From positions 1-64,000 of the forward strand of contig NZ_JAMOHY010000013.1 in NCBI RefSeq assembly GCF_024448695.1: a DNA stretch of 64,000 nt, read 5' to 3'. The notes under the pieces are model-generated. The model was not told where the DNA came from. It saw only the letters and a program-made list of their open reading frames with translations, and made no database searches. Both the position numbers and the translations under genes were made by a program. Below, piece after piece: positions 19,933-31,880 of the stretch. The stretch comes from Stutzerimonas stutzeri. Its GTDB lineage: Bacteria > Pseudomonadota > Gammaproteobacteria > Pseudomonadales > Pseudomonadaceae. Every line of letters begins with the position of its first letter. The stretch's first letter is position 1.

Positions 19933-20667
19933 TTATTCCTTGGTGATCAGGTTGCCGGCATGCAGCCCGCATTCCTTCTGCGTGGACTCTTCCCACCACC
20001 AGCGGCCTTCGCGTTCGTGCTGGTTGGGTAGCACCGGGCGCGTGCAGGGTTCGCAGCCGATGCTGATGAAGCCGCGTTCGTGCAGGCTGTTGTAGGGAAT
20101 CTCCAGCATGCGGATATAGCCCCAGACTTCCTCGCTGGTCATCTGTGCCAGCGGGTTGAACTTGTACAGGGTGTGGTCAGGCGTGGAGAACGCGGTATCG
20201 ATCTCCAGTACCGATACCTGACTGCGCGTGCCGGGGCTCTGGTCGCGACGCTGGCCTGTGGCCCAGGCCCGGACAGTGGCCAGCTTGCGGCGCAACGGTT
20301 CGATCTTGCGGATGCCACAGCATTCGCCATGGCCGTCGCGGTAGAAGCTGAACAGGCCTTTCTCGTTAACCATCGACTCCAGCCGCTTCGAGTCCGGCGT
20401 CATGATCTGGATGGGAATCTTGTAGTGATCGCGCACCTGCTCAATGAAGCGGTAGGTTTCGCTGTGCAGACGGCCAGTGTCGAGGGTGAACACCTTGACG
20501 TTTTTATTCAGCTTCCAGGCCATGTCCAGCAGCACCACGTCTTCGGCGCCGCTGAACGATATCCACAGGTCATCACCAAACAGATCGAACGCCAGCTTGA
20601 GAATGTCTTGTGGTGATTTAGCGGCATAGGCTTCGGCCAATGCGGTGACGTCAATGGAGGGGCTCAT
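19933..20667 (-). CDS. cysH: assimilatory adenylylsulfate (APS) reductase
   Basis: A 244-residue thioredoxin-dependent reductase turning APS into sulfite and AMP. The PP-loop [12 protein letters not shown] is at about 34-45. The [4Fe-4S] ligands ECCGIRK (about 111-117) and GCEPCTRP (about 204-211) mark the APS-type enzyme found in Pseudomonas and plants, rather than the cluster-free PAPS reductase of E. coli. The catalytic Cys is in the C-terminal KECGLHAG. Cytoplasmic. It converges with cysB. Confidence 0.94.
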   Translation of the reverse strand: MSPSIDVTALAEAYAAKSPQDILKLAFDLFGDDLWISFSGAEDVVLLDMAWKLNKNVKVFTLDTGRLHSETYRFIEQVRDHYKIPIQIMTPDSKRLESMVNEKGLFSFYRDGHGECCGIRKIEPLRRKLATVRAWATGQRRDQSPGTRSQVSVLEIDTAFSTPDHTLYKFNPLAQMTSEEVWGYIRMLEIPYNSLHERGFISIGCEPCTRPVLPNQHEREGRWWWEESTQKECGLHAGNLITKE

Positions 20668-20852
20668 CGGGCGGCTTCCTTATATGCGGCGCTTCGGCGC
20701 TCTGAGGGCGTGGATGGTAGCAAAAGGGATTTATACCGCTAAATAACCTTTAGCTACCGATATTCGGCATTTCGGATATAAGTCCCGCATTGCTTCACCC
20801 GTGCCGGGCCGTTAGAGTGCCGCCTTCAAATTCATGCATTTAGGAGTGGCCC

Positions 20853-21470
20853 GTGGAAATAGCCTGTCTCGACCTGGAAGGTGTGCTGGTTCCGGAAATC
20901 TGGATCGCCTTTGCCGAGGCCACCGGAATCGAATCGCTGCGGGCGACCACGCGGGACATTCCCGACTACGACGTGCTGATGAAGCAGCGCCTGCGCATTC
21001 TCGATGAACACGGCCTGAAGCTGGCGGATATTCAGAAGGTCATTGCTACCCTGAAGCCGCTGGATGGTGCAGTGGAGTTCGTCGACTGGCTGCGCGAGCG
21101 TTTCCAGGTTGTGATCCTTTCGGACACCTTCTACGAGTTCTCTCAGCCACTGATGCGTCAGTTGGGCTTCCCGACACTGCTGTGTCATCGCCTGATCACC
21201 GACGATTCGGATCGTGTGGTGGACTATCAGCTGCGTCAGAAGGACCCCAAGCGCCAGTCGGTCCTCGCTTTCAAGAGCCTCTACTACCGCGTGATCGCTG
21301 CGGGTGATTCGTACAACGACACCACCATGCTCAGCGAAGCCCATGCCGGTATCCTCTTCCACGCGCCTGACAACGTCATCGCCGAGTTCCCCCAATTCCC
21401 GGCGGTGCATACCTTCGGCGAGCTGAAGCAGGAATTCATCAAGGCGTCGAACCGCAAGTTGGCGTTTTAA
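20853..21470 (+). CDS. thrH: phosphoserine phosphatase / homoserine phosphotransferase ThrH
   Basis: A 205-residue HAD-family enzyme. The nucleophile motif is CLDLEGVLVPEIW (DxEG, about 5-12), motif II is VVILSDTFYEF, and motif III/IV is AAGDSYNDTTML (about 152-163). ThrH of P. aeruginosa dephosphorylates phosphoserine and can transfer the phosphate to homoserine, bypassing ThrB; the DLEGVLVPE start is typical of ThrH rather than SerB. ATG/GTG choice: GTG 20853 follows TAGGAGTGGCCC, a strong Shine-Dalgarno. Confidence 0.93.
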   Translation: MEIACLDLEGVLVPEIWIAFAEATGIESLRATTRDIPDYDVLMKQRLRILDEHGLKLADIQKVIATLKPLDGAVEFVDWLRERFQVVILSDTFYEFSQPLMRQLGFPTLLCHRLITDDSDRVVDYQLRQKDPKRQSVLAFKSLYYRVIAAGDSYNDTTMLSEAHAGILFHAPDNVIAEFPQFPAVHTFGELKQEFIKASNRKLAF

Positions 21471-21643
21471 GGCCACGCTTCACGGTTCACCGAGTGGGGT
21501 GTGGTGGATGAAAAAAAACGTCATCTACCCTACGGCTTCAAGCTTTCCAGCGTTGTAGGGTGGACCACGCTTCACCGGTCCACCGAGCGGGGTGTGGTGG
21601 ATGAAAAAGGCGTCATCCACCCTACGGCTTGAGGCCTTCCAGC
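21471..21643. repeat. tandem repeat unit overlapping the 3' end of pabB
   Basis: Two diverged direct copies of about 85-90 bp (about 21471-21553 and 21554-21643). Each holds CACGCTTCAC, GGGGTGTGGTGGATGAAAAA, CGTCAT, then CTACGGCTT followed by CCAGCG. The second copy is bounded by inverted GTAGGGTGGA (21555-21564) and TCCACCCTAC (21616-21625) and supplies the last codons and stop of pabB. The first carries a degenerate copy of the same pabB end. The same inverted motif recurs at 31881-31967. Confidence 0.6.
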
Positions 21644-22974
21644 GTCTCCAGCAGCACCTTCACCTTGTCGATCGACTCCTGATACTCAGCCTGCCATTGC
21701 GAGTCGGCGACGATGCCGCCGCCGCCCCAGCAACTGGCCTGTCCGTCCTGGATGAGCAGGGTGCGAATGGCGATGGAGCTGTCCATTTCCCCGCGCACAT
21801 CGACATACAGCAGTGAGCCGCAGTAGATGGCGCGGCGGGTAGGTTCCAGCTCATCGATGATCTGCATGGCGCGAATTTTCGGTGCGCCGGTGATCGAGCC
21901 GCCGGGAAAGCTGCCAGCCAGCAGGTCGAAGGCGTCCTTGCCTTCAGCCAGGCGCCCGCTGACACAACTGACCAGATGGTGCACGTTGGGATAGCTTTCC
22001 AGCGCGAAAAGCTCCGGCACCTGCACGCTGCCGGTCTGACAGCTGCGGCCCAGGTCGTTACGCAGCAGGTCGACGATCATCAGGTTTTCGGCTCGATCCT
22101 TTTTGCTTTCGAGCAGCGCCTGCGCCTGTGCGGCGTCGCTTTTTGCATCATGTCCACGAGGGCGCGTGCCCTTGATCGGACGTGTTTCCACTTCGCCCCG
22201 GTTCAGGCGTAAAAAACGTTCCGGCGAGAGGCTGGCAATGGCCCCATGCTCCAGCGCCAAAAAGCCTGCGTACGGCGTCGGGCAGATTGCGCGTAGCGCC
22301 CGGTAGGCGGCCCACGCATCACCCCGGCAGGCGGCGCGAAAGCGCTGGGCGAAATTCACCTGGTAGCAGTCGCCAGCCTCGATGTACTGCTGGACGCGTT
22401 TGATTGCCTGGTGATAGTCATCCGCTGTCAGGTCGGCAACGAAGGGGCTGAGCAGGGCGAAAGCTGCCTCGTTACCCGCAGCCTGGCCAGGTGAGTCGAA
22501 GAGGTCGATCAGCCGCTCGCGCTCGGTAGCTGATAGCGCAGGATGGAAGACCAGCTGGCAGCTGTGCTGCTGATGGTCGGTGATCAGTGCCCAGGCATAA
22601 AGCCCAAATTGGGCTGTAGGAAAGTCGATGTCAGCCTTTGCCTGCTGCGGCAGCGTTTCCAGCAATCTACCGAAGTCGTAGCTGAGCAAGCCAATCAGCC
22701 CACCCATGAAGGGCAGTTCGCAGCTCTCTGGCGCGCAGGCCAAGCCCAGCTGCTGCAATGCTTGGCGTAAACGTTGAAAAAAACCTTCGGCAGACTCTTC
22801 CGCAGTGGGTTGCAGCATTTGCTGCGGCCAGGCACTCAACAGATCGTAGCGCCCGCGCTCGGCAACCGGGCAGCCCGAGTCCAGCAGTACGGCGCCTGGT
22901 GCGTGGCGGATACGCTCGAACCAGTGTGCGGGATCGGCTTGATAGGGGAGTGGATGGAGCGTGCAGATGGGCAT
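21622..22974 (-). CDS. pabB: aminodeoxychorismate synthase component I
   Basis: A 450-residue chorismate-utilising enzyme that, with PabA, makes 4-amino-4-deoxychorismate for folate. It has an N-terminal region typical of the family, then the chorismate-binding domain: FLALEHGAIASLSPERFL, the PIKGTRPRG segment whose Lys is the PabB nucleophile (TrpE has Ala), RAENLMIVDLLRNDLGR, and FPGGSITGAPKIRAM near the C terminus. The PIKGT Lys and the EL-P-RRAIYCG sequence favour PabB over TrpE. Start at ATG 22974 (MPICTLH); an ATG 27 bp upstream is possible. The 3' end lies inside a repeat element. Confidence 0.92.
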   Translation of the reverse strand: MPICTLHPLPYQADPAHWFERIRHAPGAVLLDSGCPVAERGRYDLLSAWPQQMLQPTAEESAEGFFQRLRQALQQLGLACAPESCELPFMGGLIGLLSYDFGRLLETLPQQAKADIDFPTAQFGLYAWALITDHQQHSCQLVFHPALSATERERLIDLFDSPGQAAGNEAAFALLSPFVADLTADDYHQAIKRVQQYIEAGDCYQVNFAQRFRAACRGDAWAAYRALRAICPTPYAGFLALEHGAIASLSPERFLRLNRGEVETRPIKGTRPRGHDAKSDAAQAQALLESKKDRAENLMIVDLLRNDLGRSCQTGSVQVPELFALESYPNVHHLVSCVSGRLAEGKDAFDLLAGSFPGGSITGAPKIRAMQIIDELEPTRRAIYCGSLLYVDVRGEMDSSIAIRTLLIQDGQASCWGGGGIVADSQWQAEYQESIDKVKVLLETLEGLKP

Positions 22975-23025
22975 GGGCTGGGTCGATGTGGGGCAGCGCA
23001 TCGATAAGCGCGCTGCCCGTATGGT

Positions 23026-24009
23026 TCAGGCGTGGGGCGGCACGTGCCCGAACAATTCCTGGGCGAACTTTACCCGCTCCTCAGGGGTTTCCTTGATGCC
23101 TTTGGCCTTGAGTTCTTCCAGGCGAGTTTCCACCGCGTGCGCCCGGTGGGTCAGGCCACAGTCGTTGGCGATCTGAATGTTCAGGCCGGGGCGGGCGTTG
23201 AGCTCAAGGATCAGGGGGCCTTTTTCTTCATCAAGCACCATGTCGACACCGATATAACCCAGGCCGCACAGTTCATAGCAGCCAGCAGCAAGCGTCATGA
23301 AGCCGTCCCAGTTGGGCAACTGCACGCCGTCCACCGCATTGGTGGTATCTGGATGCTTGGTGATCTTGTTGTTGAGCCAGGTGCCTCGCAGGGTGATGCC
23401 TGTCGCCAGGTCGACGCCGACGCCGATGGCGCCCTGATGCAGGTTGGCCTTGCCGCCCGACTGGCGGGTGGGAAGACGCAGCATGGCCATTACCGGATAG
23501 CCCATCAGGACGATGATGCGGATGTCCGGTACGCCTTCATAGCTGATGCTCTTGAAGATCGGATCGGGTGTTACCCGGTACTCGATCAGGGCACGGTCAC
23601 GGTGCCCGCCCAGCGAGTACAGCCCGGTGAGGATGTTGGAGATCTGATGCTCGATTTCATCATGGGTGATGATCTTGCCGGATACCGTGCGATAGCGGCC
23701 CTCGAAGCGATCGGCGATCACCAGGATGCCATCGCCGCCGGCGCCCTGGGCCGGCTTGACGACGAAGTCTGCGTGGTCCTTGACGATGTCCTTGAGCTTC
23801 TCGATGTCCTTTTCGGTCTCGATGACGCCGTACATTTCCGGCACATCGATCCCGGCCGCTATGGCGCGTTCCTTGGTGATGATCTTGTCATCGACGATCG
23901 GATACAGGTTGCGTTTGTTGTACTTGAGCACGTAATCCGCGTTGCGGCGGTTGATGCCCATGATGCCCTTGGCTTCCAGGGCCTTCCACGTCTTGATCAG
24001 ACCGAACAT
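23026..24009 (-). CDS. RimK-related ATP-grasp ligase (alpha-L-glutamate ligase-like)
   Basis: A 327-residue ATP-grasp enzyme of the alpha-L-glutamate ligase-like family. Visible elements are NRRNADYVLKYNKR at the N terminus, VVKPAQGAGGDGILV (about 106-120, nucleotide-binding loop), and the Mg-binding LILELNARPGLNIQIAN (about 265-281). It should join an amino acid to an unknown acceptor using ATP. It is the third gene of a module with a 7TM inactive transglutaminase protein (3-bp gap) and an exported retropepsin-like protease. The co-occurrence is recurrent in proteobacteria and suggests peptide-tag or envelope modification (inference). Confidence 0.85.
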   Translation of the reverse strand: MFGLIKTWKALEAKGIMGINRRNADYVLKYNKRNLYPIVDDKIITKERAIAAGIDVPEMYGVIETEKDIEKLKDIVKDHADFVVKPAQGAGGDGILVIADRFEGRYRTVSGKIITHDEIEHQISNILTGLYSLGGHRDRALIEYRVTPDPIFKSISYEGVPDIRIIVLMGYPVMAMLRLPTRQSGGKANLHQGAIGVGVDLATGITLRGTWLNNKITKHPDTTNAVDGVQLPNWDGFMTLAAGCYELCGLGYIGVDMVLDEEKGPLILELNARPGLNIQIANDCGLTHRAHAVETRLEELKAKGIKETPEERVKFAQELFGHVPPHA

Positions 24010-24012
24010 GGC

Positions 24013-25539
24013 TCAATCCTTCAGAAAGGCTTTGAAACGGAACAGTTCGGTCAGGCGATAGCCGCGATAGCGACCCATTGCCAGCATGAAGCCCACCATT
24101 ATCAGCAGTACCGCCGGGAAGGTGAAGATGAAGTAGGTCAGCTCTGGAATGTTCATCAGCATGAACGACAGGCTGGCCGCTATCAGCGTGCCGACTGCCA
24201 CCTTGAAGGCATGACCGCCGCCACGCTCTTCCCAAGTGATGGACAGACGCTCGATGGTCATGGTCAGGATCACCATCGGGAACAGCGAAACCGAGAGACC
24301 GCGTTCCAGGCCGAGCTTATGGCTGAACAGGCTGATTATCGCGATCAGTACCACTACAAATGTCAGCACCACTGAAAGGCGGGGCAACATCTGCAATTTC
24401 AGGTGCTCGAGATACGAGCGCAGCGACAGGCCCAGCGCGGTGATCACGGTAAAGAGAATGATGCCGAAGCCGATCTGTGTTTCGCGGAAGGCGAGAGCGA
24501 TCAGTACCGGGGTGAAGGTGCCGAGGGTCTGCAGGCCACCGAGGTTGCGCAGGATCAGGATCACCAGTACGCCGATGGGGATCATGATCATGATCTGGTA
24601 GGTCTGCTGGGTCTGCAGTGGCAGGCCGTAAAGCGAGTATTCGAGGAAGTCCGCGTCGGTGTTCGCGTCGGTCAGCTTGGCCAGACGGATGGCGTTCATC
24701 TCACTGCTGTTGAGGGTGAAGGTCACCTGCGGGTTGCGACCGCCCTCCAGGCTGACCAATGGTTCGTCACCCGTCCACCAGACCAGACGGTCCTGCGGCA
24801 GGCCCTGTTCGCCGGTTTCTGGGTTGAAGTACAGCCACTTGTCACCGTTGAAGCTGCGCAGCCAGAGTTCCGGTGTTTGCGCTACGTCGGACAGCAGTCG
24901 CACCGTATGCACGCGCTCCATGGGCACATGGGCAATGGAGAGCAGCAGATCGATCACGCGGGCTTTGTTCGCTGTAGCCGAGTCACCGCCCAACAGCAGC
25001 CTCACGTTGTCATCATTGACATTGTTAACACGCTTGATGGCTTCACTGATGAAGGTTTCGACGTCCGCCGAGTGCTGGCGAATCGGCGAAAGCAGCGCTT
25101 CGGCAGCGATCTTCTCGGCGCCTTCGACCGGGATGCTGTCACGGAAGATCGGGCCGGTGGCCTTGGTTTGCTCGCCGCTGTAGCGCTTGGTCAGCACCAG
25201 GCGGTAGTAGAGCGTCTGCTTGCCGTTGACGCGGCGAGCAGACCAGGTGACCCGGCGGTTGCCGTCGGCGCGGTTGATGCTCACGCCATAGTTGTTGGAA
25301 ATGAAGCTTTCGTTGAGGCTGACGAATTCCTGGTTCAGCGGTGGTACGTACATCTGCAGCTTGACCGGTTCACGCGGATTGGCCTGGAACTCGACCTTGG
25401 CATCGATATTCCACAGGTCATCGGTTTCGTCTTCGGTAACCGGAATGCCGAGGATGAAGATCTGGTAGGCCGTTATGGCAATGCCCAGCGTGACGAGCAG
25501 GAAGATCAGAACTTTCAGATGCAGGGTTAGCGCGCGCAT
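24013..25539 (-). CDS. inactive-transglutaminase / 7TM membrane protein (UUP1-type)
   Basis: A 508-residue inner-membrane protein. One N-terminal helix (about 5-25) leads to a periplasmic domain (about 40-245), including the region annotated as inactive transglutaminase fused to a 7TM domain. It ends with about seven hydrophobic helices (about 250-495: MIMIPIGVLVILILRNLGG, FGIILFTVITALGL, LTFVVVLIAIISLF). I could not find the Cys-His-Asp triad of active transglutaminases. ATG 25539 (MRALTL) starts right before the first helix. It overlaps no neighbour but is spaced 3-4 bp from both flanking genes, so the three form a tight operon. Confidence 0.85.
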   Translation of the reverse strand: MRALTLHLKVLIFLLVTLGIAITAYQIFILGIPVTEDETDDLWNIDAKVEFQANPREPVKLQMYVPPLNQEFVSLNESFISNNYGVSINRADGNRRVTWSARRVNGKQTLYYRLVLTKRYSGEQTKATGPIFRDSIPVEGAEKIAAEALLSPIRQHSADVETFISEAIKRVNNVNDDNVRLLLGGDSATANKARVIDLLLSIAHVPMERVHTVRLLSDVAQTPELWLRSFNGDKWLYFNPETGEQGLPQDRLVWWTGDEPLVSLEGGRNPQVTFTLNSSEMNAIRLAKLTDANTDADFLEYSLYGLPLQTQQTYQIMIMIPIGVLVILILRNLGGLQTLGTFTPVLIALAFRETQIGFGIILFTVITALGLSLRSYLEHLKLQMLPRLSVVLTFVVVLIAIISLFSHKLGLERGLSVSLFPMVILTMTIERLSITWEERGGGHAFKVAVGTLIAASLSFMLMNIPELTYFIFTFPAVLLIMVGFMLAMGRYRGYRLTELFRFKAFLKD

Positions 25540-25543
25540 GGGG

Positions 25544-26080
25544 TTACTCGTCAGCGTCGGATTCGGTGATGCAGCCGGGTTTGCCGGCGACGTAGGTAAG
25601 GCTTGGGTCGACAAGTGCACCAAAGCGGGTCAGTGCATCGGAACCAATAAGAAGTGGGTATTGGAAAGCGGTACGGTCGGTGAGGTTCACTTCTATGGTG
25701 CGCTTTGCCTTGCCCATGCACAGGTCGAGCTCGATGACGGGGCGTGCCGTGTAGGTTTTCTCTTCTTCAGGGTCAAAGTCCCCTGCACGGCGCTTGATCT
25801 TGCTGATGCGTGCCAGTGGGCGCTCGATGGGGTGACTGTGTGCACTGTCGATGGCCAGATAAAAGCGAACCCAGGCCTCGCCGTCACGCTTGAAGCGGGT
25901 GATGTCGCTTGCGCTGAGCGAAGCCGTCTGGGCACCGGTATCGAGCTTGGCGGGGACTTCAAGGCCGAAGTCAGGCAGCGCCACATGTTCATTCAGTCCA
26001 TAAATGGTCTTGTCGGCGGCCAGGCCAATCGCGGGCGATAAACATGCGCAGAGCAGCAGGGAGTAGGCTTTGACTCTCAT
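25544..26080 (-). CDS. exported retropepsin-like aspartic protease (RimK-associated 'zinc protease' family)
   Basis: A 178-residue exported protein with a signal peptide (1-21, AYSLLLCACLSPAIGLA). The conserved AKLDTGAQTASLSA (about 44-57) has the DTGA motif of retropepsin-like aspartic proteases; this family has been called ATP-dependent zinc protease without good reason. A second motif, YPLLIGSDALTRFGALVD (about 145-162), is also typical. First gene of the module with the UUP1-type protein and ATP-grasp ligase. Probably a periplasmic protease acting on the product of the ligase or on wall peptides (inference). Confidence 0.82.
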   Translation of the reverse strand: MRVKAYSLLLCACLSPAIGLAADKTIYGLNEHVALPDFGLEVPAKLDTGAQTASLSASDITRFKRDGEAWVRFYLAIDSAHSHPIERPLARISKIKRRAGDFDPEEEKTYTARPVIELDLCMGKAKRTIEVNLTDRTAFQYPLLIGSDALTRFGALVDPSLTYVAGKPGCITESDADE

Positions 26081-26274
26081 GGAACCTGTTGTCTTCGAGG
26101 ATTGGAAAACGAAATGGCCGGAATCAGCCCATGCTTTTGTCATTATTGCAGCAGGCGGGCGCCGACACTGCGAAGGCCAGCATTCTAGCATGCTGATTTC
26201 AGGGTCGCGACAGCGTAACCGGGCGGCCGTGGTGTAAACCCCTTGCTGGGTTTGCAATCTCCGACTTTAGTCAT

Positions 26275-26286
26275 ATTGTTGACAAT
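26275..26286. promoter_or_regulatory. candidate GntR-family operator 1
   Basis: ATTGTTGACAAT, a near-palindrome of the TTGT-N-ACAA type favoured by FCD-class GntR regulators. It lies just upstream of the predicted -35 of the regulator gene; a second copy is at 26350-26361. Confidence 0.45.
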
Positions 26287-26301
26287 TGTGCCTCTGATGA
26301 T

Positions 26302-26330
26302 TTGACTGCTTGGCGATCAGGGCGTAATTT
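26302..26330 (+). promoter_or_regulatory. predicted promoter of the gntR-prp operon
   Basis: TTGACT (26302-26307), a 17-bp spacer and TAATTT (26325-26330): a good sigma-70 match, predicting a start near 26337. It is flanked by the two operator-like motifs, which fits autorepression. Confidence 0.5.
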
Positions 26331-26349
26331 GCTGCCATTGAAACGGTCA

Positions 26350-26361
26350 AGTGTTGACAAT
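26350..26361. promoter_or_regulatory. candidate GntR-family operator 2
   Basis: AGTGTTGACAAT shares the 10-bp core TGTTGACAAT with the motif at 26275-26286 and lies just downstream of the predicted transcription start, overlapping a possible GTG start of the regulator. Confidence 0.45.
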
Positions 26362-26362
26362 C

Positions 26363-27088
26363 ATGCTCGATACACTGGAATTCCCTTCGGCTATACAGCA
26401 AGCGGACAGCGGTACGTTGTCCGAGCATGTGTTCCGACTGATTCAGGCAGCCATCGTCAAGGGTGAGATTGCTCCGGGCAGCAAGATTTCCGAGCCGGAG
26501 CTGGCGCGAACCTATGGCATCAGCCGCGGGCCGTTGCGCGAGGCGATCCACCGCCTCGAAGGGCAGAAGCTGCTGGTGCGCATTCCCCATGTGGGTGCCC
26601 GAGTGGTCTCCCTCAGCCACGCCGAGCTGATCGAGCTCTATGAAATCCGCGAGTCACTGGAAGGCATGGCCTGCCGGCTGGCTGCCGAACGCATGAGCGA
26701 GGTCGAAATCGAAGAGCTGCGCCGCGTGCTGGGTACGCACGAGCGCGACGAAGCCTTCCAGGCGGGCGTTGGTTACTACCAGCAGGAAGGCGATTTCGAC
26801 TTTCATTACCGGATCATTCAGGGCAGTGGCAACCGCACACTGGCCAAGCTGCTGTGCGACGAGCTCTACCAGCTGGTGCGCATGTACCGCATCCAGTTCT
26901 CCACCACGCCCAACCGGCCGCATCAGGCCTTCGCCGAACATCACCGCATCCTCGATGCCATCGCCGAACGCGATGGTGAACTGGCGGAGCTGCTGATGCG
27001 CCGCCATATCGCCGCTTCCAAGCGCAATGTTGAGCGCCACTTCAAGGGCGCTCTTGAACACACACCATATGAAAGGGGTAATGCATGA
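26363..27088 (+). CDS. GntR-family (FCD) regulator of the 2-methylcitrate operon
   Basis: A 241-residue regulator: N-terminal winged helix-turn-helix (about 15-80, with [20 protein letters not shown]) and a C-terminal FCD ligand domain (about 90-220, with [24 protein letters not shown] and HHRILDAI supplying metal-ligand His). It overlaps prpB by 4 bp, so it heads the propionate operon and probably represses it until 2-methylcitrate or propionyl-CoA accumulates (inference). This replaces the sigma-54-type PrpR of enterics. Start: ATG 26363 or GTG 26351; the GTG lies within an operator-like motif and neither has a clear Shine-Dalgarno. Confidence 0.85.
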   Translation: MLDTLEFPSAIQQADSGTLSEHVFRLIQAAIVKGEIAPGSKISEPELARTYGISRGPLREAIHRLEGQKLLVRIPHVGARVVSLSHAELIELYEIRESLEGMACRLAAERMSEVEIEELRRVLGTHERDEAFQAGVGYYQQEGDFDFHYRIIQGSGNRTLAKLLCDELYQLVRMYRIQFSTTPNRPHQAFAEHHRILDAIAERDGELAELLMRRHIAASKRNVERHFKGALEHTPYERGNA

Positions 27089-27972
27089 CTCTTCCTTCTG
27101 CCGGTCAGCGTTTCCGTGACGCCGTGGCCAGTGAGCATCCGCTGCAGGTCGTGGGCGCGATCAATGCCAACCATGCGTTGCTGGCCAAGCGTGCCGGCTT
27201 CAAGGCCATCTACCTTTCTGGTGGTGGGGTTGCAGCAGGTTCTCTGGGCCTGCCGGATTTGGGTATCACCGGGTTGGACGACGTGCTGACCGATGTGCGC
27301 CGCATCACCGATGTCTGCGATCTGCCTCTGCTGGTGGACGTCGACACCGGTTTCGGTTCTTCGGCCTTCAACGTGGCGCGTACCGTCAAGTCGATGATCA
27401 AGTTCGGTGCCGCTGCGATTCACATCGAGGATCAGGTCGGAGCCAAGCGCTGCGGCCACCGTCCGAACAAGGAAATCGTCTCTCAGCAGGAAATGGTCGA
27501 CCGCATCAAGGCCGCCGTCGATGCGCGTACCGATGACAGCTTTGTGATCATGGCGCGTACCGATGCGCTGGCCGTCGAAGGTCTGAATTCCGCGTTGGAC
27601 CGTGCCGCTGCCTGCATCGAGGCTGGTGCCGACATGATCTTCCCGGAAGCCATTACCGAGCTGGACATGTACAAAGTCTTCGCCGACCGCGTCAAAGCAC
27701 CGATTCTGGCCAACATCACCGAGTTCGGCGCTACTCCGCTGTACACCACCGAACAGCTGGCCTCCGTGGATGTATCGCTGGTGCTCTACCCGTTGTCGGC
27801 GTTCCGTGCGATGAACAAGGCGGCCGAGAATGTCTACACCGCGCTGCGCCGCGATGGCACCCAGGCGAATGTGATCGACACCATGCAGACCCGCATGGAG
27901 TTGTACGATCGCATCAACTACCACGCCTTCGAGCAGAGCCTCGATGCGCTGTTCGCTCAGAAGAAGAACTGA
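27085..27972 (+). CDS. prpB: methylisocitrate lyase
   Basis: A 295-residue TIM-barrel lyase of the isocitrate-lyase superfamily, splitting 2-methylisocitrate into succinate and pyruvate. Motifs: [18 protein letters not shown] (about 45-62), LVDVDTGFG (metal site), and the catalytic loop [11 protein letters not shown] (Cys about 124). It overlaps the regulator gene by 4 bp and precedes prpC by 95 bp; the cytoplasmic 2-methylcitrate cycle detoxifies and uses propionyl-CoA. Confidence 0.96.
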   Translation: MTLPSAGQRFRDAVASEHPLQVVGAINANHALLAKRAGFKAIYLSGGGVAAGSLGLPDLGITGLDDVLTDVRRITDVCDLPLLVDVDTGFGSSAFNVARTVKSMIKFGAAAIHIEDQVGAKRCGHRPNKEIVSQQEMVDRIKAAVDARTDDSFVIMARTDALAVEGLNSALDRAAACIEAGADMIFPEAITELDMYKVFADRVKAPILANITEFGATPLYTTEQLASVDVSLVLYPLSAFRAMNKAAENVYTALRRDGTQANVIDTMQTRMELYDRINYHAFEQSLDALFAQKKN

Positions 27973-28067
27973 GTGATAGCCGGCCCGGCGGCCATGCAGC
28001 CGGGATCGGCGGGTCTTCATCGATTCATTTTGCGATATCCCGAATAAATCCAATAAGGAGATAACCA

Positions 28068-29195
28068 ATGGCTGAAGCAAAAGTACTGACCGGAGCAGGT
28101 CTTCGCGGTCAGATCGCAGGACAGACTGCCCTATGTACCGTTGGCAAGACTGGCGCAGGTCTGACCTACCGTGGCTACGACGTACGCGATCTGGCCGCTG
28201 AGTGCGATTTCGAAGAAGTGGCCTACTTGCTGTTCTACGGTGAACTGCCCACCGTTGAACAACTGGCTGCCTACAAGGCCCGCCTGAAGACTCTGCGTGA
28301 CCTTCCGCAAACGCTCAAGGAAGTGCTGGAACGTATTCCGGCTAGCGCCCACCCGATGGACGTCATGCGCACCGGCACCTCCATGCTCGGCAACCTGGAG
28401 CCTGAAGAGAGCTTCGAGCAGCAGCGCGATGTCGCCGAGCGCCTGATGGCGGCCTTCCCAGCGATGATGTGCTACTGGTACCGCTTTAGCCACGACGGCG
28501 TTCGCATCGAATGCACCAGCGATGAAGACACCCTGGGCGGCCATTTCCTCGCGCTGCTGCACGGCAAGAAGCCGAGCGATCTGCACGTCAAGGTAATGAA
28601 CGTTTCACTGATTCTTTACGCAGAGCACGAGTTCAACGCCTCGACGTTCACGGGGCGCGTCTGCGCCTCGACGCTGTCCGACCTTTATTCCTGCATAACT
28701 GGCGCCATCGGTTCGCTGCGCGGCCCGCTGCATGGCGGGGCCAACGAAGCGGCCATGGACATGATCGAGCAGTGGAACTCGCCGGAAGAAGCCCGCGAAG
28801 CCATCCTCGGCATGCTGGAGCGCAAGGACAAGATCATGGGCTTCGGTCACGCCATCTACAGCGTTTCCGATCCGCGTAACGAAGTTATCAAGGTCTGGGC
28901 CAAGCAGCTGGCTGATGAAGTCGGCGACACCGTGCTCTACCCGGTATCGGTGGCGGTCGATGAGACCATGTGGGAGCAGAAGAAGCTCTTCCCCAACGCC
29001 GACTTCTACCACGCCTCGGCCTATCACTTCATGGGCATTCCCACCAAGCTGTTCACGCCGATCTTCGTCTGCTCGCGCGTAACCGGCTGGGCTTCCCATG
29101 TGTTTGAACAACGTGGCAACAACCGGATCATTCGGCCAAGCGCCGACTACGTCGGTCCGGAGCAGCGCAAGGTAGTACCGATCGCCGAGCGTTGA
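28068..29195 (+). CDS. prpC: 2-methylcitrate synthase
   Basis: A 375-residue citrate-synthase family enzyme condensing propionyl-CoA with oxaloacetate. The catalytic residues sit in GSLRGPLHGGANEAAM (His), MGFGHAIYSVSDPR (His) and the downstream Asp/Arg region. The short type-II-like length and the GAGLTYRGYDVRDLA N terminus are typical of PrpC. Downstream of prpB and upstream of acnD in the prp operon. ATG 28068 follows ATAAGGAGATAACC, an excellent Shine-Dalgarno. Confidence 0.96.
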   Translation: MAEAKVLTGAGLRGQIAGQTALCTVGKTGAGLTYRGYDVRDLAAECDFEEVAYLLFYGELPTVEQLAAYKARLKTLRDLPQTLKEVLERIPASAHPMDVMRTGTSMLGNLEPEESFEQQRDVAERLMAAFPAMMCYWYRFSHDGVRIECTSDEDTLGGHFLALLHGKKPSDLHVKVMNVSLILYAEHEFNASTFTGRVCASTLSDLYSCITGAIGSLRGPLHGGANEAAMDMIEQWNSPEEAREAILGMLERKDKIMGFGHAIYSVSDPRNEVIKVWAKQLADEVGDTVLYPVSVAVDETMWEQKKLFPNADFYHASAYHFMGIPTKLFTPIFVCSRVTGWASHVFEQRGNNRIIRPSADYVGPEQRKVVPIAER

Positions 29196-29269
29196 TCGGA
29201 AAAGGGGAGGTCTGCAAAGGCTTCCCCTTCCTTGCTTCATGAAACATCACTGGATTGAGTTCTTCCGGC

Positions 29270-31873
<2,604 letters not shown>

Positions 31874-31880
31874 ACACGCC

